In this document: in pieces, positions 36,541 through 47,298 of the stretch | Layout: every line of letters begins with the position of its first letter | How positions within the stretch are numbered: position 1 is the first letter of the stretch | Assembly: GCA_039720395.1 (NCBI GenBank) | Contig: CM077820.1 | Location: forward strand, 55,000,196 to 55,064,195 | Direction: 5' to 3' | Origin: Liquidambar formosana | Lineage: Eukaryota; Streptophyta; Magnoliopsida; Saxifragales; Altingiaceae | DNA length: 64,000 bases | The notes under the pieces: generated by a model | What the model was told of the DNA's origin: nothing | Seen by the model: only the letters and a program-made list of their open reading frames with translations | Databases searched by the model: none | Position numbers and translations under genes: made by a program

Positions 36541-37230
36541 GGATCTAGCAACCCAATGGACAGATCCATTAACAAGTGTATTCGATTCTGGAGAGTTTAC
36601 AAAACATGGAACACCGGCTTCAATCTTTGTCCATGAATCCATGCTGAGCTTGTAAACCTCGAATTGAGGGGGTAATCCTCCCATGACTTTCCTATTGACA
36701 TCTCGAGAGAAAGCGAATCCTTACGACCTGATAGTGAAAATCAAATCCAAAAATGACAGACTTATCAGGGCCGGAAAGTAGAGGAGCGATGGAAGGGATG
36801 TTGACTCATTAATTTTCTAATGGAGGGATTCCACAAATACATGATGCGGTCAAAGGGAAAAACGATCGGAGAGACGGACTAACCCGTTCAATGAACCAAT
36901 TAATGTGAGAAAGCAACACTTGGGCCGATAATTAATGGGTATTTCAAACTCTACAGTCTACATGATAAGAGTATGCGAGGTCGGAAAATGAATTCTACAG
37001 GCTGCACCATTTTTGATTTCCAGGAGAACCCATTTTCATGTAGTGAACATAACTAACCATCACTGTGAGAAGAAGAGGCGTGTGATTGAGGTGGGTGATT
37101 GTGGCATACCATTTTTTGCACACGCACCTGAATCTGATTAGGGCTTTGGCGGGTAGCCTTGAAAGGATATCGCTTACGATGTCCTGCGGCACATCCTTTG
37201 CCGACGGCAGAGGGCGGAGAGAATCGATGA
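36541..37230 (-). pseudogene. F-box/FBA copy 3, heavily decayed and truncated
   Basis: Recognisable parts are the F-box (VPQDIVSDILSRLPAKALIR, CVCKKWYATITH), an in-frame loss of about nine codons that joins ITH directly to LNH, and an FBA piece (PPQFEVYKLSMDSWTKIEAG, NGSVHWVARS) near 36684-36545. There is no ATG in frame before the F-box, and several stops separate the pieces. The copy ends abruptly at about 36541, and sequence resembling an F-box 5' flank follows (36411-36465). Confidence 0.8.
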
Positions 37231-37319
37231 GTGCGGAGGACGGCGTGTGAGAATCCTAATCGCGGCGACAGAGAGAGGGATTTGATGCTGTGACTGTAAA
37301 TCAGTGCTTACACCATTTT

Positions 37320-37420
37320 TGTAAAAAATTATATTGAAAGCGGCGTTGTCAATAACGCTTTATTGAAAAGCGTTATTGATAGCACTGCTTTTCTAAAAGC
37401 GTTATTGCTAACATCGCTTT
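37320..37420. repeat. Short inverted/direct repeats of an AAGCGTTATTG word
   Basis: AAGCGTTATTG and its complement CAATAACGCTT recur with near-variants across about 100 bp. Clusters of such words are known in terminal regions of some plant DNA transposons, but no CACTA or other terminus was identified here. Confidence 0.5.
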
Positions 37421-37734
37421 TATGTTTGTTTGCTCTCTCTCTCTCCTCTTATAGTAAGGGCAGATGCACATAGGTGTCATCATAGGCACATGCAACCACT
37501 CAAAAAAATTTTTTTTTTTCCTTCTAATGAATAAGTTATTTTTGATAATTTTATTAAAGTGACCCAACAATAATTTAGAACATTGATGAATAATGTAGGA
37601 ATTTTAGTTTGTCTTAATGTGTATAATTTATTTCTTAGAATTTAGAGGTTTTTCTCATAGATTAATTGATTTTACTTGGTTAATAGGTTCTTATGTGCAA
37701 CCGTTGAAAAAAAAACCCTAGATCCACCCATTTT

Positions 37735-38096
37735 TGTAGATTGTATTTCACCATTGTATATATTAAGTAAAAGTGTGTTTTGAAAAAAATGTTTGACCGT
37801 AGCCAACATGGCAAGGCAACAGGACGTGTAGATTGTATTTCACATTGTATATATTAAGTAAAAGTGTGTTTTGAAAAAATGTTTGGCCGTAGCCAACATG
37901 GCAAGGCAACAGGACGTGTAGATTGTATTTCACATTGTATATATTAAGTAAAAGTGTGTTTTGAAAAAAATGTTTGACCGTAGCCAACATGGCAAGGCAA
38001 CAGGACGTGTAGATTGTATTTCACATTGTATATATTAAGTAAAAGTGTGTTTTGAAAAAATGTTTGGCCGTAGCCAACATGGCAAGGCAAGGAAAG
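37735..38096. repeat. Four-copy tandem repeat, ~91-bp unit, alternating A/B variants
   Basis: Units start with TGTAGATTGTATTTCAC at 37735, 37827, 37917 and 38008. Units 1 and 3 carry a 7-A run and GTTTGACCG, while 2 and 4 carry a 6-A run and GTTTGGCCG. The array therefore grew by doubling a two-unit block. Confidence 0.95.
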
Positions 38097-38165
38097 GCCA
38101 TGACACGACATGGCATAGTGAGGCCATGGCACGGCAAGGCATGGCGAGGCCATGGCACCGCATGG
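38078..38165. repeat. Degenerate array of GGCCATGGCA-type words
   Basis: Directly after the last 91-bp unit there are about ten close variants of GGCAAGGCA / GGCCATGGCA / GGCATGGCGA. Confidence 0.7.
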
Positions 38166-40595
38166 TATGAAAAACCTTTTTTAATGAGAGCATGCATCCA
38201 GTTTTGTCTACTAGAAGAAAATTGTGGAGGGACCGTATCTAATTGAGAAAGATACAAAGGTGGAAATTTGTAATCCTCTTGTACTCAAGAACCCTCGAGT
38301 GTCTTTACTGGTTGTTTATTAGAAAAATCTTCAGCAAATAATATTTTTCTGGACTTCAAATAAGAAATGCAGCCTGCTTGGTTGCTAGGTGAAAAATCCA
38401 TAAAACGTCTAATTCAAACAGTTTTTGAGGTGCCATGTGAGGAAAATTACTAACTTTGTTGATGATGTTTGGTGGCCAACTTGAACCGTTTAAACACTTA
38501 TTTGGAAATTCACCATCAAGAATAATAATAGTATGTAAGAACTATTAATGTCATCCTTCAACTCATTGATTAAATCCATGCCAATGTTATCTCTCTGTTT
38601 ATTGCAAAACATATACACCTCAGCATGAAAATGAAGTACCTGACATTTTATAGCACAACATACACTGCCTCCCATACATACATACATCCTAATCATTCTG
38701 ACCACAAGGAACCATTACATAAAAACTCGGTAACGACATACAATAACTTATTTTCTAACTAATAGTTATATGTTTCTTCTTCTTCTTCTTCTTCTTCTTC
38801 TTCTTCTTCTTTTCAGCAGCCAGAAGTTATAAATTTCTTCTTCCATCTCCCATAAAATTTCTAACCAATCATCCTGAACACAAAATTCAGCTATCTCTAG
38901 CTCAACCTTCAAGCTAACCATTACACAAAATTATTATAAAGTGCTTCAAAAATAACTTCTCGGTGGTCATGTACCTTTGATGTCAATGGTAACCTCAAAG
39001 AACCTACAAAAGAAAATGAGCAAATTCTATCACAATACATAAAATCAGGAGCATTGAAAACACTAATGCATTTTCTTCAGTAAACACAGGACCAGGAAGC
39101 ATTATTTTGGAAGCCCATGCATAGCAGAACAAACCATTTGAATTTCGATCACCACACCTTTCCTAACTACAAAGAGTACTAAACAGCGGCATCAAATTTA
39201 ATTTTACATGAACCTTTATGAGGAAAAGAATATCTTAGAAGCAGATGCAACAGACAGATTCTAACTTGTATTATTAAGCTAAAAAGTGATTCTATCCAGT
39301 ACAGACACTTCAAACACCTATCTCCTAATGATATCATGGATCTCCAGGGATGACTCTTGACTCCTCAGCAGCAACTTAGTAGACTCAAATAATCAATCAA
39401 GACAATAGCAGAAGGCAAAGAGTCCTCTGCTGCTTCATCAAGTCAACCAACAATTCATACCTAAAGGCCACTTGAGAATACCAGATCATCTTAATTAGGC
39501 ACTCAGAGGAAGAAGAGATGTGCTTCTAAATCCTCTACAAAACCACAAAGAGAGCAAGTGTTCTATCGGGATGCCAAATATGATTAACGAATAAAGTACC
39601 TAAACTAGCTTCCCAATGAAAAGATTATGCCACTCACAAATCTTTGCTTCCCAAAGGAATTTCTCATCCTGTCTTTCAAAGGTATAACTGATTGTGAACC
39701 AGGAATCTCAATTCAGAAGTCAAGCTGATTTAATAACAACTGTGCAATTTACTTGAGGATCCAAACCAGAATGTCATTAGAAGGTGTGAATATGCCATCG
39801 ACTGAGACCTCATCAAATAAAGTAGTAATCAAGAACAAATAATTAATTGGACCTAAATGCTAAGTAAAGAGATTATTGATGGAAGTCTCTACAATACCAA
39901 AATTCAAAATATCGTATATACCAAAATCAATAATATTAACATAGTACAAAATCAGCTGGGCTTTAATAGCTTCTAATAATCCCAAAAATCCAACATAAAG
40001 TTATTGGTCCTTGAACTTGCTTTCAACATTGAAAAGTGATCTCAGTTTTCCTCGCTCCATTTCGCTCGCAAGCCATACTCACATATTAATTAAGAACATG
40101 ATAGAGTTGAGTGATGAAACTAATATACTGCGAATACAATCATGGAGATTTTATCCACACCAATACAACATACATGCCCATAAATTTCATGAAAGAAAAG
40201 ACTAGCAAAGATGAGTTATAGCAAATGAACTTATGGCTTCACTGAAAACATCTAAATGCATTTGTTTAATAAATATAACTTTCCATAAATGTATATATAA
40301 TTCCAGTGAAAAGACTAATCACACATGCTTCTAGAATATTATTTTTTTTTTAAAAAAACAAAAAAAAAAAACAGCAAAATATTATCCAGCAGATGAAACG
40401 TACAAAAAAGAAAAAAAAGAAAAAAAAAAAGGATTAAGAATAAATTGCTAACTCACCACATCACTTCATTTACTATTAATGTCCTCTATTTTCTGCATGG
40501 TCATTGTTCCGCCTTTTCTTAAATCACAGCCCTAAGAGATAAGAGGTACCCAATCAGAGGTAAATAATTGCATTACAAATATGAAGCTTAAGGAA
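38166..40595. other. Spacer and 3' flank of F-box copy 4
   Basis: A (CTT)n run lies at about 38777-38810. Blocks near 38840-38940 match the 3' flanks of other F-box copies. A 71-residue open frame at 38490-38705 (-) is not recognisable. Confidence 0.5.
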
Positions 40596-41954
40596 TCATA
40601 TAAGCACACAGTTTGAAGAATCAATGCCATAGTAAAAGCAATAACAAAAGAACCAACTACAGAAAAGTATTTGTGAAACAATCAAGGAAAATTTGAGATG
40701 ATAATTATCTTGCCTGCAAACTATTTTATTCCCTTTTTCTTCCTTTAACCCATTTTGCTTCTTGTTGCATATGACTCCCAACTGCCTCTTTCCTAATTGA
40801 ATACCCTCCGTGGTATCTCCATCAAATGAATTTTCCTGCATGAACAGTGCATTTCCTCCCTCAAGTAAAACTAGCGTCTCCACGATAGTAACCATCTCTA
40901 GTTTATACCTACATCGACGGACTCCAAGATACTTAAGTTGAAGACTCTCAAGGTCATAAGAAATCAGCTCTCCATTCTTCATTTCCAGTAGTAGTTCATT
41001 GTTCTTGGTAAAGCCAAAGGGCCTCTCAACTCCTCTCTGAGGTATTACAATAGTGAATTGTTTAGTCCAAGATTCAACCACACCGTACTCCCTCATTACC
41101 CAAACATAACAGTGCTCACTCCTTGGGTAGTATTCACATGGAAAACAAACACACAGGGAAAGCGATTTCTTTAATTCCGCCAGCAACAAATTTGCCGTTA
41201 CAACACCCTCATCAAAATTATTTGGTAGCATCGTCTCCCGAAATACCTCATCGCCAATATCAAATGACAAGATCATACGCTTGTTTACCTTCGATGTATC
41301 ATAAGCAACCCAATGGACAGATCCATTAAATGTATTTGACGGATCATCGCTCAGAAAACATGAGACATGGGCATCAATCTTTCTCCATGAATCTGTGCTT
41401 AGTGTGTAAACCTCGACTTGAGGGGGGCAATTCTTCAATGTATTTCCCATTGTAAAGAATATCCTTACAACTTTGTAGTCATTAGTCTGATGGTGAAAAC
41501 CAAATCCAAGAAAGACAGAATGATAACCTTTGCGAAGTTGAGGAGAGAATAACGAACATGGAAGGGTTTTAAAAATTCTGATGAAGGGATTCCACAAATG
41601 TACGCTGGCAAAGTAAACCATATCAGAGAGACATACTAATCCGTTGAGTGCACCAACTGGTACCAGAAACTCAGACGGACTATAAAATGGGATCTCCAAT
41701 GCTAAATGATTAACATATTTCCGGTCAGAGTGTAAGCACCATATTTGTTTGTTTTCCGGAGAGATATACTTCATGTGTTGAAGATAATTATCAGCACTGT
41801 AAGAAGAGGCGTGATTGAGGTGGGTGGTGACGAAAGTAGGGTGGCTGATTGTGGCATACCATTTTTTGCATACACACCTGAATCTGAGCAGAGATTTGAC
41901 GGGTAACCAAGAGAGGATATTGGTTATGACATCATCCGGTAGATACTCAGACAT
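40596..41954 (-). CDS. F-box protein with F-box-associated (FBA) domain, copy 4, intact
   Basis: This 452-residue protein begins MSEYLPDDVITNILSWLPVK at 41954. The frame is open 93 codons further, but that part is low-complexity, and paralogues also start just before LPDD/LPQD. The N-terminal F-box (residues about 4-45, with CVCKKWYATISHP) should bind SKP1 in an SCF E3 ligase. The FBA domain follows (VHLWNPFIRIFKTLPC, GFGFHHQTNDYKVVRIFF, VEVYTLSTDSWRKIDAH, WVMREYGVVESWTKQFTIVI, KNNELLLEMKNGELISYDLE) and would bind the unknown target. A Lys-rich tail and a hydrophobic Phe/Cys-rich end close the frame. The last ~35 codons may instead be intronic, since CAG|GCAAGA resembles a GC-type donor and one paralogue has CAG|GTGGGA there. 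It is the only undamaged copy in the array. Confidence 0.88.
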   Translation of the reverse strand: MSEYLPDDVITNILSWLPVKSLLRFRCVCKKWYATISHPTFVTTHLNHASSYSADNYLQHMKYISPENKQIWCLHSDRKYVNHLALEIPFYSPSEFLVPVGALNGLVCLSDMVYFASVHLWNPFIRIFKTLPCSLFSPQLRKGYHSVFLGFGFHHQTNDYKVVRIFFTMGNTLKNCPPQVEVYTLSTDSWRKIDAHVSCFLSDDPSNTFNGSVHWVAYDTSKVNKRMILSFDIGDEVFRETMLPNNFDEGVVTANLLLAELKKSLSLCVCFPCEYYPRSEHCYVWVMREYGVVESWTKQFTIVIPQRGVERPFGFTKNNELLLEMKNGELISYDLESLQLKYLGVRRCRYKLEMVTIVETLVLLEGGNALFMQENSFDGDTTEGIQLGKRQLGVICNKKQNGLKEEKGNKIVCRQDNYHLKFSLIVSQILFCSWFFCYCFYYGIDSSNCVLI

Positions 41955-42233
41955 GGTGGCCAGTGCTGCTGATCGTATTGCATGTAGATTTTTCAGCAGA
42001 AGAGTTATGAGAGTGTTGACTGAGTGTCCAAAACAGATTAATAAATCAAACCCATTCTGTCTATGAATTACTTTGGGAATGTCTTGTGTCCAAGGCAGAG
42101 CATCTTTCTTTTTTTTCCATTTTTTTTTCCTTCCTTTTTTTGCTATTGGATTCTTGTACGTGGAGATGCCGGCCAGCAGCCTATATATATCCACCACATT
42201 GTTTTCTTTGTTATTGACACCACACATCTCCAT

Positions 42234-43481
42234 GGCTTGGCTTCTTACTCAGACAATATTGCATTTGGCATCTTCTCTAAAATGACATGGTTCTCCGAAG
42301 CTTTTTGCTACGCATTAAGGCTTTGCCAACCCATCGGCCTTTTACCATTTTTCCCTTTACGTTTTTACCCCGCAAGGCAGATTAAAACGCATAATACAAG
42401 CATACAACAGTAACATTGAGTGTGTCCCATTGCCATAAATTCTGGGAAAAAAATGGGAAGTTAAAATAAGACCACATCAGCACATTCTTATAACAAAAAA
42501 ATTATATGTACATATGTAAAATACCATCTGATCACAAGCAACTATTGCATCAAACTTCATAATGGAATACAATAAATCAATAATCAACCATCATCACTTA
42601 AAAGTATAATTAGAGCCATTATCTCTATCAAAAATCATGAGCACCCCTGTAGTAACATTTTTCTTCTTCCCCCTTGAAACAATTTCTAATTAATCATCCT
42701 GAACACAATACTCATCCATCTCCAGCTCAACCTCCATGCGATTACACAATGAACTCACCTGCAGACATCCATTGACAATGGGTGAAAAGAGATTCTCCAC
42801 TTGTTTTAGGACATTAATCAGGAATATAAAATAAAATAAAAAAAATTGAAAGAATCCCCTAAGAGAAAGAGGACGAATTAAATTTCCAACAAATATGTAA
42901 GTATGTATGACGCAGGAAACATGTACTGGTGGTGTGGAGCTGTGAATGAACATAAAAGGATGAATTAAATGTCTCTTATCATCCTAGCAGGCTATAAGCA
43001 TTGAGTAGTCTGTTTTGAACCAAAGCTACTCAAGTGTTAAATAATTCAAGAAGTTATTCGAATGAGGGTTGCTGGCAGTCTTGAAAGTCTATGACCCCCC
43101 CCCCCCTCTCTCTCTCCCCAAAAAAGTAGAGAACCTCAAGCACTTTATATGTATAATCATTCATAGAATCCATAGATAGCATGTACCTTATAGTGAATTA
43201 TAAATGTGAAAACATCCTTGTAAAATTAGATCAGGTCATAAGAAGCATAAAGATAAACATAAAAACACCATAGAAAAGCAGGCATAGCTCACAAGCTATG
43301 AAGCACGGATACTTCAAAACCCCCAAAAGAATCCATACTATATCTGAGTCAGATACCGATACGCCTAGGAAATTCATCCAAAATAATAATGGAAATTTCA
43401 TGGAAATACCGAAATACCATCATGGAAATTTCATCCAAAATAATAAGACACATACGCCAATAAAGTTCATGGAAGAAAAAA
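42234..43481. other. Spacer between F-box copies 4 and 5
   Basis: It contains the 5' flank of copy 4 (TTGTTATTGACACC and CTTGGCTTCTT near 42205-42245, shared with 36260 and 36411) and the 3' flank of copy 5. No gene is supported. Confidence 0.5.
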
Positions 43482-44680
43482 CTAGCAATGATGATTTGTA
43501 GAAAAAACCAAACCAGCAATGATGAGATGATAATTATCCCACCTGCCTGTGTTTTCCTTCGTTTTTTTCTTCCTTAAACTGCTTCTGCTTGTAGTTGCAT
43601 TTGAGCTCGAATTCCTCTTTCCTAAGCGACTCCCCTCACTCCCAACACCATCAAATGCTTTTTCCTGCCCCGACAGGAAAGTTTGTGCCCTCCTCCCCTT
43701 GAGTAGAGCTAGCGTCTCCATGAAAGGAACTACCTCAGTGCAATCACCCCAACTGATCTGATGATCCTTTAGCTGTAGACTCTCAAGGTCACAAGAGATC
43801 AGGTTATTCTCCACTACCAGTAATAGTTCACTGTTCTTGGTGAAGCCTAAGGTACTATCAACTTTTCCCTGTGGTATCACAATAGGGACTTGGTCAGTGA
43901 GTCTAGTCCAGGATTCAACCATACCATAGCAGTTTCGATTGTCTTCATTTAGAAAAGAAACGATTAGGGAAAGTGATTCCTTGAATACCACAAGATTCAA
44001 CTTCTCCACTTTAGCTCCAACTCCGTAATTAATAGGTATCAAATGACATGATACCAACCTGTGATCTACATGATGCAAGCCAATGGCAAGATCCATTAAT
44101 ATATGCTGTCGATGGTAGACAGGCGGATCACATGGAACATGGGCTCTAATAGTAAAATCTCTCCATGAATCCGTGCTCAGCTCGTAAACCTCAACTTTAG
44201 GGGTTGTTTTTCCGTAGTATAGAACCCTTACGATCTTGTAGTCATAAGTCTGATGGTGAAAACCAAATCCAACGATGACGGTTTTATTACGGCCCGATAG
44301 GCTGTGGAAGGATCTTGAATATTCTAATGAAGGGATTCCACAAATATATGATGCGGCCACGAGAATGTAAATCGGAGCGGCAAACTATACAATTAACTGA
44401 ACCGACAAGCGTAAGATGATAAGTTGACAATCAGGCTGATAATTCAATGGCATTTCAAAGTCTACATGATTAACATATGACAGATCAGAAGGTAAGCACC
44501 ATTTGTGTTTTTCAGAAGGACCCTTCGCGCGTTGAAGATAACCATCGTAACGAAAACGGGCGAGATTGAGGTGGGTGGTGATGAAATTTGAGTGAGTGAT
44601 TGTTAAATACCATGAAAAGCATACGCACCTGCATCTGATTAGGGGAAGCTCTATACTCTTCTCAGCGGAACAGAGTAGTT
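43482..44680 (-). pseudogene. F-box/FBA protein, copy 5, 5'-truncated and frameshifted
   Basis: From 44345 down to 43482 a long FBA frame survives (VGFGFHHQTYDYKIVRVLYY, VEVYELSTDSWRDF, GMVESWTRLTDQVPIVIPQG, KNSELLLVVENNLISCDLES). Upstream, in another frame, the back half of the F-box can be read (LPLIRCRCVCFSWYLTITHS) and then HLNLARFRYDGYLQ. The first ~20 F-box residues and an ATG are missing. A frame change lies near 44315, after LWNPFIRIFKI. A 3' feature differs from copy 4: CAG|GTGGGATAA near 43545 is a normal-looking donor. Confidence 0.75.
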
Positions 44681-45057
44681 CTCCCTCTCACGCAGCTCTG
44701 TAATGTTATATACAGTTATACACCACATAGGGATGAAACGGCACCGTTTCACCATCTTGCCTCATTGCTAACTGCTAGGCCACCGTTTATGCTATCAATG
44801 CTTACCATCGGTTCTTCAACAAATATGAGATTTTAATTGAATAGAAATGTAAGTTTTTGCTTATAATTTTTTTTATTTAAAAATGTAGGTTTTTGAATCG
44901 TATGACAATTAATATCAAATCAACTTATTTTTTGTATGCAAGACTTATATGGAAAAACTATCTAATCTGACAATAGATTTTGCAAAATAATAAAAGTGGA
45001 GTTATAAAGACTAGTGTCAAAATTTGTGTCTTTCAATCCTAACCATGTATATCTATA
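44681..45057. other. Intergenic DNA
   Basis: AT-rich. No gene is seen. Confidence 0.5.
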
Positions 45058-45291
45058 TCTATACTACCTATAAAAAGATGAATGTGAGAAAAACTTTTGA
45101 TTGACTAATATACTCTTATTTTAACTTTTAAATACACAACTACCCTTTTGCATATATAGGAAATATAGCAATATAAAACACATACCTTAATAAGAATTTT
45201 AAGAAAACTCTAATTCTTATAATAATTAAATGAAACCAAACTTAATTATCATTTAAAATGTTTACGTGCAACGCACGTGTGCTATAACTAG
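45058..45291 (+). mobile_element. Non-autonomous Helitron-like element, 234 bp
   Basis: It starts TCTATACTACCTATAAAAAG after an A. It ends ...ACGTGCAACGCACGTGTGCTATAACTAG before a T. The GC-rich palindrome ACGTGC/GCACGT just before CTAG is the expected Helitron 3' hairpin. It resembles the 11980-12230 element in size and ends. Confidence 0.7.
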
Positions 45292-45681
45292 TGTATATAT
45301 ATATATATAAAATTGTTCACCCGTATGGTGTCACTCATGCACAATGGCAATCAAAGCCTTTCATGGTTGTCACACATATTAATTTTTATTTTTGGCCAAA
45401 ACCTGGGTATCCTAGGTCTATTTCCAATGAGGTTTGGGCCAAAACTAAACTTATGTGACGCATATTTATTTCACTTACAAGCCCATGCATCCGATAATGA
45501 ATAAACGAATATTCAAATTTGAGATTAATTTTTGATTTCTAAGTCATAATCCTTTGTTATATTTGCTATCATCACAAGTTATATGTAAATCGATTATAGA
45601 GCTATATATTATTATAATGTGATTGATGGTGATATGTGATTTGGCTACTCTTATTCTTATATCTTAATTCTTCTTTACTAG

Positions 45682-45978
45682 TAAGTCTTCAGTGTAACTC
45701 TGATACGATCACGTGGTATCACGAGTTAATAGGAGTTGAGTAAAGTGAGAATGTTAGTCAAAAAGTGGATTGACATTCCCACTTTGCTCTACTTCCATTG
45801 AATCATGATACCATGTTAGTTATATCAATTGTGATATGGCTAATGCAGTATCACAAACTAATAAAAGTAGAATAAAATGAGATTATCAAAATACTTTTTA
45901 ACCTAACAATTTCTTTTTACTTCACTCCTATTGACTCGTGATAAGACATGATTGTGTCACAGTTATACTGAAGAGTTA
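45682..45978. mobile_element. MITE with ~80-bp inverted repeats, each half itself palindromic
   Basis: The left arm TAAGTCTTCAGTGTAACTC... pairs with the right arm ...AGTTATACTGAAGAGTTA. In the left half, GGTATCACGAGTTAATAGGA (45715) also pairs with ...TCCATTGAATCATGATACC (45813). The whole is a nested hairpin of about 297 bp. TA may be the duplicated target. Confidence 0.7.
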
Positions 45979-46430
45979 CTCCACAATTACACGTCAAGTT
46001 TTTCTCCCTGTTTATAGCGGTTGTGACATGGGATTCAATAATTTACTGCACATAGAGTTTAAAATTGGGGTAGTTGGCCGAATGCACTAAAATACATATG
46101 AAAATAATTTATTGTGCACCAGATGTTTAATTGTAATATAATATTTGTTATTTAACTAAAGAGAAATCAAATGAGCACAAAGATCCAGATAGGAATTCCT
46201 TTCCCAACACCCCCTTGGGGGAGGAAGAAGCTAGCGGGTTTGTTTCATATACTTGTCCACTTCCTCATTTTTATTCCCTACTTCTACTGTACAACTGCTG
46301 CATTGGCTGCCCTTGCTTCAATAAATCATCTGTCTCTTCCTTCACTTCTCTTGCCATAAAGAATCAGGTATCTAGCAAGGAGGTTTTGTTGCTGTTTGCT
46401 CTCTTCTCGGCCTCACCTTTGTGCTTCTTT
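45979..46430. other. Promoter / 5' UTR region of the NLR gene
   Basis: No separate gene. Open frames at 46171-46430 precede the NLR ATG and are probably leader. Confidence 0.5.
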
Positions 46431-47260
46431 ATGGATCCGTTCAAAATAATTAAAGAAGTAGCCAGTAAGGCCAGGTATATTACCTTCCCTTTCTTGATTT
46501 TATTTTAGCTTTGGCTCTCCTCTTTTGTTCTATATAAATTGTGTTTTGATCCACAATTACTTTAAACAAAATGAAAAAAAAAAAAAAAAATGCAAAAAGG
46601 AAACCTAGGAGTGGGTTCTGTTTTTCTTTAGGCCGTATTTTACAAATTAGGTAGCGTGGTAAAAAAAAAAGAAAAAAAAAAAATAATAATAATAATAATA
46701 ATAAAAAATCATTGCAGTAATAAGGAACAATAGACTTCGTTACATTCCAGGCATGGAAATGAAGCCTGGGACAGTGTAAATATGTGAGCATAATGGAATT
46801 ATACTAGATAAGATTCAAAGCTCTGAATTAAACAAACTATAACTGAATGTTGGATTAATTGGTCCTGTATTGAATTCTAGAGACCGTGAAAGAATAAAGA
46901 AAATGTTCAATTTGAATGGTTGAAGAATGCTGCAAGTGCCATTACTTGTCAGTTAATGACTGTTATTCCCTGGAAGTTGAGCATTTTAACCCTTTGACTG
47001 TCTTATGCTGATACTTTTTCTCCTAGGATTGGGCCTATTGTCGCTCATAATGATGTTTGACCAGAATCGGGAGGAACTGGAATGGAATGAGTATCCTCTA
47101 CTCCTCCTTTCCTCTCTCTCATCGCGGCGGCTCACCACTAAAATCTCATTCCATTCCGGTTCCCCCAGATTCCGGTCAAACAAACGAGCCCTTATGATAT
47201 CTTTTTAGAACAAGTTGACATTATAGTTAATCAATCATACATGTGCTTTGCACGCTATCA

Positions 47261-47298
<38 letters not shown>

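Noticed and set aside
37763..38153. Overlapping frames with a repeated NTLLLNIYNVKYN-type peptide
   Set aside because: These are direct translations of the 91-bp tandem repeat, not a repeat protein.
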